Source: JACOWB01 sp964373665
Lineage (GTDB): Archaea; Aenigmatarchaeota; Aenigmatarchaeia; CG10238-14; SCSR01
Assembly: GCA_964373665.1 (NCBI GenBank)
Contig: CAYJVM010000004.1
Coordinates: 1-57,130 of the forward strand
Direction of reading: 5' to 3'
DNA: 57,130 nucleotides
Below, in pieces: positions 7,723 through 15,689 of the stretch. The notes under the pieces are model-generated. The model was not told where the DNA came from, made no database searches, and saw nothing but the letters and a program-made list of their open reading frames with translations. The translations under genes and the position numbers were made by a program. The stretch's first letter is position 1, and each line of letters begins with the position of its first letter.

Positions 7723-7995
7723 ATGGATAAAAGAACTTTATCTTTTGCAAGTTTTTCCTTTAGTTTATTGGGTCTTTTGACTATTTTTGGAGTTATATTG
7801 CTACAAGAACAGTTCAGAATTTTCACACCAGATTATGTAGCACCATTCGGAGTAATATTTATTATCATAGGTTTTATATCGGGTTTGTTTTCATTTAAAT
7901 TTACTCTAGGAAAAGTTGGGGTTGTTGTAGGTGTTATTGGTATTGTTTCTGTCTTAGTTATACTAAGTATTTTGTCCGTATTTTTTGCCATCTGA
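7723..7995 (+). CDS. Small integral membrane protein, three helices (90 aa)
   Basis: After a short polar N-terminus (MDKRT) there are three hydrophobic segments, roughly residues 8-27, 40-58 and 65-88. The loops are short, and there is one charged motif between helices 1 and 2 (QEQFRIFTPDY). The start at ATG 7723 is preceded by a TATA box at leaderless spacing. The family is not recognised. It lies in the AT-rich island between the repeat region and HicAB. Confidence 0.6.
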   Translation: MDKRTLSFASFSFSLLGLLTIFGVILLQEQFRIFTPDYVAPFGVIFIIIGFISGLFSFKFTLGKVGVVVGVIGIVSVLVILSILSVFFAI

Positions 7996-8151
7996 TTCTC
8001 ACTAACATATATTCTGCACAACAACATCGTAGATAATCATAGTTATCTCTGAGGATTTAGGCGTATTTTGACTAGGTAAATGCCGTTTTTCGCTTCTTTT
8101 TGGCATTGGATTAGAATTAGTTTCTTTGATATACCTAGCTTTAGTAGGACT

Positions 8152-8373
8152 TCACTCAAACTCTTCACGTTTCTTACCTGTTTGTTTGATTATGTATGTT
8201 ATAATTTTAACTGGAATTTCCTTCGATCCTCTTGACACATAAGTTGTTAATACGGTCCCGTCAGCAAGCGTCTTCTTTAGTTTCATGTGCCGTGTTCCAC
8301 CAGCTTCTTGAAATCCGTTACTGTGGAGTATATTCAGTATGTCACGCTTTGACCGAGGTCTGAGTTTGGCCAT
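8152..8373 (-). CDS. hicA: HicA-type mRNA interferase toxin
   Basis: A 73-residue protein of the dsRBD-like HicA/YcfA fold, which cleaves mRNA when not neutralised by HicB. The fold signature is visible: RSKRDILNILHSNGF (helix 1), GGTRHMKLKK with the catalytic histidine, and VSRGSKEIPVKIITYIIKQTG before the second helix. The start overlaps the 3' end of the antitoxin gene by 32 bases, so translation is coupled. Antitoxin-first order is common for HicBA-type pairs. Confidence 0.88.
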   Translation of the reverse strand: MAKLRPRSKRDILNILHSNGFQEAGGTRHMKLKKTLADGTVLTTYVSRGSKEIPVKIITYIIKQTGKKREEFE

Positions 8374-8620
8374 GAGCTAACACTCCTTTAGGAATAGAAA
8401 CTTTGAATTGTATATTGATTTTGGTTACTGGTTTGGGTGTGTCTGGATCTTTCATATAATCTTCCACCAAATCCTTTAAATTGGCCATAACCTCTTCTTT
8501 TGTCTGACCATGAGTAGCTAAATTAAGTCCTGGTATCTCTGCTATGATCCATTTACCTTCTCTAGAGAATTTAACCTCATAATTTCGGTTAATTAATGCT
8601 TTAACCATAAATCGTGCCAT
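8342..8620 (-). CDS. hicB: HicB-type antitoxin
   Basis: A 92-residue protein with the partial RNase H-like HicB fold: YEVKFSREGKWIIAEIPGLNLATHGQTKEEVMANLKDL shows the beta strands, the P-G-L turn and the helix. The usual C-terminal DNA-binding domain (HTH or ribbon-helix-helix) is absent; the tail is a short beta-like segment. Autoregulation would then need another factor. It is upstream of and overlaps hicA. Confidence 0.87.
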   Translation of the reverse strand: MARFMVKALINRNYEVKFSREGKWIIAEIPGLNLATHGQTKEEVMANLKDLVEDYMKDPDTPKPVTKINIQFKVSIPKGVLAHGQTQTSVKA

Positions 8621-8671
8621 TATACCACCATTTTATATGACAGTTAGTTTTTTAATAATATTAGTTATCTT

Positions 8672-9259
8672 TTAAGAGATGTAAGGTTGAATCTTTTGGT
8701 AAAGTTTTTCTAGCATAGTCAAATCCTCTTTATTTTTATTAATAATCGGCTCCCATTCGCCTTTTCTGAAAAATTTTTCTATACCATCACCTCTAATTCT
8801 ATCAGGTGGAACTTGTATGTCCATCAAACGACATGCTATTTCCAATGCAATAAATTGAAATTCGCCTGTAGAAGAAAAGAACTGCATGCAATCTATATGA
8901 TTAGAACCGACTTCCAGCATTCGCCATTTGTTAAGATTTATGGTTTTCGTCTTTTTTATTTCGTTTATTACAGATCTTATATTCAGGAATGGGACATCAA
9001 ATCCATACCCATTCCATGTTATTATTTTACCTATGTTATTCTCTGGAAGGAATTGCCAAAATTTTGTTAATATATCTTTTTCGTCATTGCCGTAGAAAAT
9101 CACTGGTTCTTCGTTTTCCATCTTTACACCGATTGCTATAATTTTACCGAAAAATGGGTGACTAAACCTGGGAAAACTTTTATCCATCAGATAATTGATA
9201 ATCTCTTTATTGTCAAATTCTAATGGAGTGGTCTCTATATCAACAAAGGCTGTTCTCAT
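8672..9259 (-). CDS. Predicted 3'-5' exonuclease, DnaQ/PolB-exonuclease-like
   Basis: A 195-residue RNase H-fold exonuclease. Motif I is FVDIET (Asp and Glu metal ligands, residues 6-8). Motif II is in TWNGYGFDVPFL near residue 84-95, and SNHIDCMQFF supplies a further Asp. A C-terminal Asp lies in NKEDLTMLEKLY. This matches predicted exonucleases related to the PolB proofreading domain. It is a stand-alone domain divergent from xseAB, so the two exonuclease loci share an upstream region. Role in repair is inferred. Confidence 0.82.
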   Translation of the reverse strand: MRTAFVDIETTPLEFDNKEIINYLMDKSFPRFSHPFFGKIIAIGVKMENEEPVIFYGNDEKDILTKFWQFLPENNIGKIITWNGYGFDVPFLNIRSVINEIKKTKTINLNKWRMLEVGSNHIDCMQFFSSTGEFQFIALEIACRLMDIQVPPDRIRGDGIEKFFRKGEWEPIINKNKEDLTMLEKLYQKIQPYIS

Positions 9260-9322
9260 TCTACTCGCCTCTTAAATATAAACTAAGAAAACTTATAAAG
9301 ATAAAAAATATCTGTTGGTTTA

Positions 9323-10492
9323 ATGGATCTTATAAAATCGTTGAAGGATAAAGTAGTAAAATATTCATTTGAAGAGAGTGTATTGACTGTTTCTGAGTTG
9401 ACTTCTACCATAAAAGAAATCTTAGAGTCCAATAATGAATTGAAAAATATAGCAGTTCGTGGTGAAATATCAAATTTAACACAACATAATTCTGGACATA
9501 TATATTTTACACTCAAAGATGAGGAATGCCAAGTTTCTTGTGCATTTTTTAAAGGGCGGAATCAGCATCTAGACTTTAAATTAGAACATGGTATGAAAAT
9601 AATAGCTAAGGGTTCTGTTGAAGTTTATCGTGTCCGTGGTAATTATCAGATAGTTGTAAGAGAAGTCCGCCAAGACGGTGTAGGCGAACTACATAAGAAA
9701 TTCCTTTTACTAAAGGAAAGATTGAGCAAGGAAGGGTTGTTTGACGCAAAATATAAAAAACCTTTACCGGTTTTCCCAAATACTATAGGCATTGTCACTT
9801 CATTGGATGGTGCGGTCTTGCACGATATGGTTAACATAATAGAGAGACGTTGGCCATTTTTAGAAATCGTGATTGCGCCTACAAAAGTTCAGGGCATTGA
9901 TGCTGCTCCCACCATTGTTGAAGGAATTGAACTCCTGAACCAATTGAATGTTGATGTGATTATAATCGGGCGGGGTGGCGGATCCCTTGAGGACTTGTGG
10001 TGTTTTAATGAAGAATCAGTCGCTAGAGCCATATTCAAGTCTAAAATTCCTATTATTTCGGCTGTCGGTCACGAAACCGATTTTTCCATTTCAGATTTCG
10101 TTGCCGATATAAGAGCTGCGACACCTTCTAATGCCGCAGAATTGATTGTTCCAAATGTCAATGATATTAAAGGACAGATCGAGTTGAAAGAACGTATGTT
10201 ATTAAATGGGTTCAAACAACTTTTGCATCAAAATTACCAAGATATAGATACCTTCGAGCAACTCATAACCAGATCCTTTGAGTCACAAATAAAGTTTCTG
10301 TTGCAAGAAGTGGAATATACGAATACACGTTTAAATGATTTAAATCCAAAAGCAATCTTAAAGAGAGGTTATAGTGTGGCTATGAAAAAGGGCGAAATAG
10401 TGAAATCTGCAAGAATGCTTAAAAAGGGCGATACATTAAATACTGTATTACATGAAGGTGAAGTTGAATCTGTAGTTGAGGAAGTTAGGTGA
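9323..10492 (+). CDS. xseA: Exonuclease VII large subunit
   Basis: XseA with XseB degrades single-stranded DNA from both ends without metal. The 389-residue protein has an N-terminal OB fold (LTVSELTSTIKEIL, VRGEISNLTQHNSGHIYFTLKDE) and the catalytic domain (GIVTSLDGAVLHDM, IIIGRGGGSLEDLWCFNEE, IISAVGHETDFSISDFVAD, RAATPSNAAEL). A coiled-coil region and the C-terminal RGYS block follow. At 389 residues it has a shorter coiled-coil than typical bacterial XseA. The enzyme is characteristic of bacteria and rare in archaea, so transfer is likely. It overlaps xseB by one base. Confidence 0.95.
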   Translation: MDLIKSLKDKVVKYSFEESVLTVSELTSTIKEILESNNELKNIAVRGEISNLTQHNSGHIYFTLKDEECQVSCAFFKGRNQHLDFKLEHGMKIIAKGSVEVYRVRGNYQIVVREVRQDGVGELHKKFLLLKERLSKEGLFDAKYKKPLPVFPNTIGIVTSLDGAVLHDMVNIIERRWPFLEIVIAPTKVQGIDAAPTIVEGIELLNQLNVDVIIIGRGGGSLEDLWCFNEESVARAIFKSKIPIISAVGHETDFSISDFVADIRAATPSNAAELIVPNVNDIKGQIELKERMLLNGFKQLLHQNYQDIDTFEQLITRSFESQIKFLLQEVEYTNTRLNDLNPKAILKRGYSVAMKKGEIVKSARMLKKGDTLNTVLHEGEVESVVEEVR

Positions 10493-10722
10493 TGAATATT
10501 CCTAAAAAGATGGGTTTGTTTGAGGAAAAACTTACACAACTGAAGGAAATTGTATCTGGAATAGAGTCTGGTGATCTTAACCTTGATGAGAATTTAAAAA
10601 AATTCGAGGATGGTTTAAGGCTTTCTAAAGAATGCCAGGATATACTTAAGGAAGCTGAGGTAAAGGTAGGGAAATTAGTTAAAAAATCCGGAAAATTGGA
10701 AGTAGAAGAGTTAGAACTGTAG
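10492..10722 (+). CDS. xseB: Exonuclease VII small subunit
   Basis: A 76-residue helical protein with the XseB pattern: FEEKLTQLKEIVSGIESGDLNLDENLKKFEDGLRLSKEC. It forms the helical hairpins that stack around XseA. ATG 10492 overlaps the xseA stop (TGATG). A GTG at 10489 is also in frame but less likely. A terminator-like hairpin with a T-run follows. Confidence 0.93.
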   Translation: MNIPKKMGLFEEKLTQLKEIVSGIESGDLNLDENLKKFEDGLRLSKECQDILKEAEVKVGKLVKKSGKLEVEELEL

Positions 10723-10732
10723 TTATACCAGG

Positions 10733-10945
10733 TCAATAAGAAGAACTAAGTTCTCTTTTTTTCTTGTACGAGTCTCCGACAAGTTTGAGCATTCCTGAAT
10801 AGTTGAAGACCACAACTAGACGACATTTGTTTTCCGCTAAAATTTTTCCTATACCCACTGCTATCTGCTCTATCTGAGTTTGCGACTTTCCTATTATTTT
10901 GGAGAATTTTTCCATGTTAGCCGGACAGAAAATGCTAACTTTCAT
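10733..10945 (-). CDS. Truncated Rossmann-like (SLOG-type?) protein, 70 aa
   Basis: It starts as a nucleotide-binding fold would (MKVSIFCPANMEKF, strand then helix; QIEQIAVGIGKILAENKC; then strand RLVVVFNYSGM). The product stops after 70 residues with an atypical tail (KKKRELSSSY), where a full fold would need another 80-100 residues. TTTAAA lies about 25 bases before the ATG. The tail sequence coincides with the xseAB terminator hairpin, which suggests the gene was cut when xseAB arrived. It may be a remnant. Confidence 0.4.
   Translation of the reverse strand: MKVSIFCPANMEKFSKIIGKSQTQIEQIAVGIGKILAENKCRLVVVFNYSGMLKLVGDSYKKKRELSSSY
10742..10762 (+). terminator. Hairpin plus T7 terminator of xseAB
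   Basis: AGAAC-TAA-GTTCT (5-bp stem, 3-base loop) is followed by C and seven T residues, 20 bases after the xseB stop. This is bacterial intrinsic-terminator architecture, consistent with a bacterial origin of xseAB. Confidence 0.6.
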
Positions 10946-11126
10946 AAACTTGAATTATAGTCTTTAAATCTCTTCATAACTCACATCACGCTTTCACTTG
11001 ATAACATTTACAATCTTTCTCCTGTTCCTAAACCCCTTAACTATCTCTACAGGAGACTTGGACATTAAAGTAATCTGCAAGTATATTGAATTTGACGTTA
11101 ATTCATTTTTAGAATATATAATCTAT

Positions 11127-11582
11127 TTATTCAATTCTTACTTCCGGCAAGTACCAACCAACTGATTGGTACACTTTACGCGCTGTTTGGTAACCACGAT
11201 CTGAAAAATCTAATATTCTAACAGGTCGATTGTTTCTTCCAGACTGGTAAAAATAATCCCACACTTCACCCGCTGTTGACGTCCCATTCATATGTCTTTT
11301 TAGAGCATTCAGTGCACGAGTACCAGGCTGTCCGTATTCTTTCCAAGGAAGTTTATCCAGTGGAACACCAGGCAGAACTCGGTTGACCTCAGCGTACAAT
11401 TCTTGAGCATAAACCTCAAGTGGGTCTCCTGCACCACGAAACGTATTTTCAAAGCTATTTGGTGTTTTAATCATAATTCCATTCCTTGCGAAACATACCC
11501 ACTCTAGTAAAGGGTTGTCCGGATCTATTTTACCCAGTATATCATGGTGTCTTGTTGTCTCTTCCACAGGTGAGCCTGTCAT
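11127..11582 (-). CDS. Hypothetical protein (151 aa)
   Basis: A soluble acidic protein with motifs LLEWVCFARNGIMIKTP, DKLPWKEYGQPGTRALNALKRHM and VRILDFSDRGYQTARKVYQ. I do not recognise the family. ATG 11582 is chosen because TTTAAA at about 11604-11609 stands 22-27 bases upstream. An ATG at 11645 would add a hydrophobic 21-residue extension (a possible membrane anchor) and cannot be excluded. It lies between the truncated SLOG-like gene and the CxxC micro-protein. Confidence 0.5.
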   Translation of the reverse strand: MTGSPVEETTRHHDILGKIDPDNPLLEWVCFARNGIMIKTPNSFENTFRGAGDPLEVYAQELYAEVNRVLPGVPLDKLPWKEYGQPGTRALNALKRHMNGTSTAGEVWDYFYQSGRNNRPVRILDFSDRGYQTARKVYQSVGWYLPEVRIE

Positions 11583-11681
11583 AAATCTAGTCTGAGAATT
11601 AATCTTTAAATAACCTATGATAAAAATAAAAACTAGAAAAATCACTACTTAATTCAAGCAATATTAGAAAAAGCTGACTAT

Positions 11682-11828
11682 CTAATATTTCTTATGTTTT
11701 TGGTAACAATCCCGGCAGTAAACCGGTCTTCCTTCAACGGGCTTGAACGGTACTGTAGTCTCAGTTCCGCAGTCAGCACAAGTTGCCTTGTGCATTTCCC
11801 TTGACCCGAAGTCTCTTCCGAATGCCAT
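11682..11828 (-). CDS. CxxC-x17-CxxC zinc-binding micro-protein (48 aa)
   Basis: The protein has the layout FGRDFGSREMHKATCADCG, then PVYCRDCYQKHK. The two CxxC knuckles are about 17 residues apart, a widespread small zinc-ribbon type often annotated as CxxC-x17-CxxC. ATG 11828 is chosen because AAAGGAGTGAGG precedes it. Upstream extension to 11921 adds sequence unlike the family. Its function is unknown. Confidence 0.75.
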   Translation of the reverse strand: MAFGRDFGSREMHKATCADCGTETTVPFKPVEGRPVYCRDCYQKHKKY

Positions 11829-11917
11829 TATCCTCACTCCTTTTGTTTCAAGAATACAGATTTTGTAATCAACCTTTAAAAGGCTATGGCAACAGAGCAC
11901 GTACAACTTTTGGCAAA

Positions 11918-12502
11918 TCAAGAGCTATTCATATCGTGGATAGGTAGAAATGGATGTACTTTCTTTTTATATTGCACGTATTTGCGCCCGAACTTTTTTT
12001 CCATGTCAGCGTCCTCTTTTCTGGCTGAGACTACGAGAAAGGACATCATCACAACACCTCCCATAGCGACGACAACCGATACCGCCAAATGCATGTGGGT
12101 GAATATTGATAGTATGCCGCCGAATGCAAAAACGAATATTCCTGTATACAGCGGATGTCTAATGTGTGAGTAAATGCCAGTTGTCACCAATTTTGTTCTT
12201 TTCAACCTGTAACCAGCCCATGTGTGGTATCTGCCCAAATCCATTTTTGCCTTTATCACAATCAAGGTTCCCACGGATGTCAGAATTAAGGCTATGATGT
12301 CGTAAACGTAGACACTATTCAAGGTGAATATCACGTATGTATACGTTATGAGAAGTATAGGGTAGGAAAGCTTTACTCCGATTAGAATCCTATGGTCTAT
12401 CCATGACTCCATGTGTTTCTTTTTCCTGAAATCCGATATGAATATCGAGAACAAAATAGCTATTACGGCTTGAATCAACTTGAATATTATCAAATCGGCC
12501 AT
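11918..12502 (-). CDS. Isoprenylcysteine carboxyl methyltransferase-like membrane protein
   Basis: A 194-residue polytopic protein with about five hydrophobic segments. It has the SAM-dependent ICMT/phospholipid-methyltransferase signature: YRLKRTKLVTTGIYSHIRHP (residues ~97-117) followed by LYTG, and a C-terminal acidic-aromatic segment (EKKFGRKYVQYKKKV). Bacterial and archaeal members methylate lipids or unknown small substrates; true prenyl-cysteine substrates are not expected here. Its 3' end touches the zinc micro-protein region. Confidence 0.82.
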   Translation of the reverse strand: MADLIIFKLIQAVIAILFSIFISDFRKKKHMESWIDHRILIGVKLSYPILLITYTYVIFTLNSVYVYDIIALILTSVGTLIVIKAKMDLGRYHTWAGYRLKRTKLVTTGIYSHIRHPLYTGIFVFAFGGILSIFTHMHLAVSVVVAMGGVVMMSFLVVSARKEDADMEKKFGRKYVQYKKKVHPFLPIHDMNSS

Positions 12503-12559
12503 TTAACAAATATGGGTTCCTTATATAAAAACTGTTTATGGACTAATCCCAGTTAAGAT

Positions 12560-13822
12560 TTACCTTTCATAAATGACTGCACTAGATGTAAATCCGGTGG
12601 CATTGGATATAGTTTTGCCAGGAAATGCTTCAAACTTCAATTTTCTATCTTCAATCAACTGAGCTAATACAACACCCTGCACTTGACTTCCGCCGACAGC
12701 TTTCAAATCTTTAGCATAACTTCGTCTATCCCAGAATTGTCCTGTTTCATCTTTATAATCATAATCAGTTAGCTCATACTTTACAACTCCATCCAACATG
12801 CTTACAATAGCAGGATTGGGCGAGTTTCCTTTAACTGCAAATTGTTTAGATTCACCATTATAATCGCCGATAGAAACCATTATTAGCGAAGGATCAATTC
12901 CATCGTAAGCAAATGAAAGATGTGTCGCCCAATATTTGCCTTTGTTTCGGTTATCTTCTGTTCCTTCATATCCATTAGTGTTTTCAACAAACCAGTTACC
13001 TACAAGCCTTCCGTCAATGTCGTAATCGATTTTACCGGCTCTAGGCTCTACTTGTCTAATATTCTTTTCAAGTAACTGGCTTTTGATTGGCTCGACAAAA
13101 TATGCAAACATATCAACCGTATGAATCTTCCATGACTCACCTTTGTAATTCTCCGGTACAATAAATCCTTCCAAAATCACATCGTCATCATGTACACTAA
13201 AATCAAATGCGTTAGCTCTTCCGATAACTTCATCTCCTATGACAGGAATATTCGTGTTCTTGGTCATTGTTGAAAACTCTCCTACTTCTTTCGCGATTTT
13301 TGGCGATAATTCTTTGACGTGAATGTAAATCGTATAGAATGTGCATGTATGATGTATGATTAATCTATAGTCCCCCTGCCTTCCTCCGACCAGCTGTACT
13401 GTTGTTATTACGCCGTCAGCAGGAGCAAGAACATCCTTGAATTCGGCCGGATTATCCTCTGGTTTCCAATTTGGAGGATAGTAATATCCATGATCAGTAG
13501 GTGTCACATGCCCACTGTCTGCATTAATTAAACCGATTGGCTTAATTAGTTCTATATTTTCCAACTTTCTTGGCGGTGAAGTGAAATTGACCGTACCTTT
13601 ACCTGTGCATCCGAATGGTCCGGAATATTTAGTAGACGGTGGAAATGCTTCCCTGTATGATGGTGTTTCTGATTTTTGGTCTGGTTGAGATTGTGAAGGT
13701 GTTGTTTGTTGCTCCTGGTTTCCATAATCTTTAACAGTAGAGTTTTGAAAAGAGTAGAGGCCTATGCCAACTATGGCAATGACTATTACAGCTATTATTG
13801 CTGCGGAAATTCCTTTGGTCAT
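12560..13822 (-). CDS. Membrane-anchored extracytoplasmic protein with degenerate M23-peptidase-like domain
   Basis: About 420 residues. An N-terminal signal anchor (ISAAIIAVIVIAIVGIGLYSF) is followed by a Gln/Ser/Pro-rich linker. A domain around residues 125-175 (VLAPADGVITTVQL, then DYRLIIHHTCTFYTIYIHV) resembles the LytM/M23 fold. The family HxH zinc motif is reduced to an HH plus a YxH element, so peptidase activity is doubtful. A long C-terminal beta-rich domain follows. ATG 13822 is chosen because TATAAAA lies 20-26 bases upstream; a GTG at 13828 is in frame. It is probably a cell-surface binding protein. Confidence 0.6.
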   Translation of the reverse strand: MTKGISAAIIAVIVIAIVGIGLYSFQNSTVKDYGNQEQQTTPSQSQPDQKSETPSYREAFPPSTKYSGPFGCTGKGTVNFTSPPRKLENIELIKPIGLINADSGHVTPTDHGYYYPPNWKPEDNPAEFKDVLAPADGVITTVQLVGGRQGDYRLIIHHTCTFYTIYIHVKELSPKIAKEVGEFSTMTKNTNIPVIGDEVIGRANAFDFSVHDDDVILEGFIVPENYKGESWKIHTVDMFAYFVEPIKSQLLEKNIRQVEPRAGKIDYDIDGRLVGNWFVENTNGYEGTEDNRNKGKYWATHLSFAYDGIDPSLIMVSIGDYNGESKQFAVKGNSPNPAIVSMLDGVVKYELTDYDYKDETGQFWDRRSYAKDLKAVGGSQVQGVVLAQLIEDRKLKFEAFPGKTISNATGFTSSAVIYER

Positions 13823-13841
13823 TAACACTAATTGGAGTTTC

Positions 13842-13848
13842 TATAAAA
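13842..13848 (-). promoter_or_regulatory. TATA box (TTTTATA on the minus strand)
   Basis: This AT box lies 20-26 bases before ATG 13822 and supports a leaderless start for the M23-like surface protein. Confidence 0.4.
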
Positions 13849-13879
13849 TGTAGCCAACTAGGTTTGTCTGGAAGAGTAG

Positions 13880-14548
13880 TTATCCTTTCTGGATATTTTT
13901 GGCATTCTTCAGCTCAAAAACTTGAGCAATATCATATCCTAGATCTTCTGCAAATGCAAGAGCTGTTTTCATGTCTTCGGACTTTCCAGTTGTGTTCCAC
14001 CGGTTTATTGCATCAAGCATTCTGTTTTCCATAAAACTTCTGTCGACCTCAATCACAGAGCCACCATGCCATTCTTCTGGGCTGTCCAGGCGGATGTAAT
14101 TTTCTCTCATGAAATTCAGTGCACGCACGCACCGATTAAAATTGTCCGACAGCAAGTAAAAGGTATCATCACTTAGTCTATTAGCTACATACAGGTAAGA
14201 CCGTTTGCCAGCGCTTGCATACATGCTAATACCTCCATTTCTTTCAACCCTTTCTGGAAACAGGCCTCCCATGAACAGAGTATAATCCCCTATGTGGTGG
14301 TATATTCTTGTCCTAGTATTTGCATCAGACTCCCTTGCCCTACTAATCAATTCAGAGACGTATTCCGTACTAAAGTCGGGTTCGTTTGCTAAAGGTGAAT
14401 ACAGTGCATTTGCATTTCTGAACCCATTCAACATCCCTACTACATAACCTATGATTCCTTGGTTATCGAAGCCTATTTCTCTAAACGAGCGTGCAGTTGT
14501 TTCTAAAAACAATTCTGTTGTTGATTTGACCGATACAACGTCTGACAT
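13880..14548 (-). CDS. Hypothetical protein (222 aa)
   Basis: A soluble, helix-rich protein. Segments such as IYHHIGDYTLFMGGLFPERVERNGG and MYASAGKRSYLYVANRLSD resemble an uncharacterised family I associate with bacterial proteins that share a GD-x-x-LF-x-x-GFFPE core. The match is from memory and not certain. It is divergent from the His-rich membrane-anchored protein at 14614. No catalytic motif is obvious. Confidence 0.55.
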   Translation of the reverse strand: MSDVVSVKSTTELFLETTARSFREIGFDNQGIIGYVVGMLNGFRNANALYSPLANEPDFSTEYVSELISRARESDANTRTRIYHHIGDYTLFMGGLFPERVERNGGISMYASAGKRSYLYVANRLSDDTFYLLSDNFNRCVRALNFMRENYIRLDSPEEWHGGSVIEVDRSFMENRMLDAINRWNTTGKSEDMKTALAFAEDLGYDIAQVFELKNAKNIQKG

Positions 14549-14613
14549 TTCTTTAGATAATTTGTTGGTAAAGAATTAATATTACTCCTATAACAAATTC
14601 TACATTAGTATAC

Positions 14614-15213
14614 ATGGGGAAAAAGAAGAAATTCAATTATTACATATTGGCTGTGCCTATAGCAGTATTCCTTTTCCTAGTTTTTCAATTCTACTTTTTG
14701 ATGAACAATGAAGCAGCGATAAGGGAAGTTGAGGTATTCGAGATGCCGCACTATCATGCGCATTTTGACTTTAAAGTTGTACTCGATGGAGAGAAGGTTG
14801 ATTTTAACAAACCTGAGTATGACGTTGCCAACATATACATGCACTTGCATCTGAGGAATCCGGACGGCGATAAGATTATGCATATCGAGGGGATGGAAAA
14901 TGTTACGTTGAATCTGTTTTTCGAAAGCTTGGGAATGGAATTTAACGCAACATGCTTTATTATAGACATGCAGAGTTTTTGCAACAGTTTCGACAAAAGC
15001 GTAAGGTTTTTCGTGAACGGCGAGGAGAATTTCCAGTTTGACTTTTACGAGCCAAGAGACTTGGACAGGGTTCTGATAATTTACGGCAGTTATTCTGAGG
15101 ATGAGATTAAAGGGCATGTTAATAGCGTAACCAATTTCGCATGTATTTACTCAGGTAAATGCCCCGAAAGAATAAAAGAATTGCCTGTACCTGAACATGA
15201 ACTGATTTTCTAG
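14614..15213 (+). CDS. Membrane-anchored protein with HYHAHF and HLHL histidine motifs
   Basis: A 199-residue protein with a basic N-terminus (MGKKKK) and one hydrophobic anchor (ILAVPIAVFLFLVFQFYFL), then an exported domain. That domain has PHYHAHFDFKVVLDG near residues 45-59 and NIYMHLHLRNPDGDKIMHIEG near residues 72-92. Closely spaced His residues on adjacent strands suggest a metal site. Four Cys in the C-terminal half could form disulfides outside the cell. The family name is not recognised. Confidence 0.6.
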   Translation: MGKKKKFNYYILAVPIAVFLFLVFQFYFLMNNEAAIREVEVFEMPHYHAHFDFKVVLDGEKVDFNKPEYDVANIYMHLHLRNPDGDKIMHIEGMENVTLNLFFESLGMEFNATCFIIDMQSFCNSFDKSVRFFVNGEENFQFDFYEPRDLDRVLIIYGSYSEDEIKGHVNSVTNFACIYSGKCPERIKELPVPEHELIF

Positions 15214-15277
15214 TTTCTCGATACAGTAAGGTTGAAATATTTCATATTATAAATTAAAACTGGTGCTAAACTGAGAT

Positions 15278-15505
15278 TTGTATAGAAGAGACTTGAATGA
15301 AACTACAGAAAGGTACGTTATGGCCTTGGAAGATATCTTAGATTTGCCTATTCATCTTGCCAGAATAGTGGAAGACCTTGATAATTGCGGTGGCTATTCC
15401 TTACTGAATACTAGTATAGGCGTTGATTCGGATAGAATAAAAAAACAGCTAGAAACCCTTTACGATATAAGAAGGTATTTGGAAGGTTTTTGGCAGTCAA
15501 AGTGA
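15278..15505 (+). CDS. Hypothetical small helical protein (75 aa)
   Basis: This TTG-started frame has an AT-rich TATTATAAATTA about 24-34 bases upstream, which fits a leaderless start. The product is an all-helical protein (ALEDILDLPIHLARIVEDL, IKKQLETLYDIRRYLEGF). No family is recognised. It is convergent with the DUF5679-like gene. Confidence 0.4.
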   Translation: MYRRDLNETTERYVMALEDILDLPIHLARIVEDLDNCGGYSLLNTSIGVDSDRIKKQLETLYDIRRYLEGFWQSK

Positions 15506-15510
15506 ACGAT

Positions 15511-15663
15511 TTACTTGGCTTTGCCAAGGATTTTGGCAACCTTAGTCCCGCAAACAGCGCAAGTGCCTTTAACAATCCTTATTCTCTTTTCATTAACAGT
15601 TTCCTGGGGATTGTTGACGTCCCTCTTTGTTTTGCACTTCATGCAATATGCGTCCATTCTCAT
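15511..15663 (-). CDS. DUF5679-like zinc micro-protein (50 aa)
   Basis: The protein reads MDAYCMKCKTKRDV, then GTCAVCGTKVAKILGK. It has two CxxC pairs in the arrangement I associate with the small DUF5679 family. A start at 15663 (two residues before MDAY) has ATATTTAAAT about 20-27 bases upstream; ATG 15657 is the alternative. The many Lys/Arg residues suggest nucleic-acid or ribosome association. Confidence 0.75.
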   Translation of the reverse strand: MRMDAYCMKCKTKRDVNNPQETVNEKRIRIVKGTCAVCGTKVAKILGKAK

Positions 15664-15689
15664 AAATACGGTTTTCAGTGATTTAAATA

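Noticed and set aside
10994..11065. 23-codon minus-strand frame (MSKSPVEIVKG...) in the gap 10946-11126
   Set aside because: A TATA-like AATATAC is at a fitting distance, but the peptide is short, of unknown type and unsupported; left uncalled.
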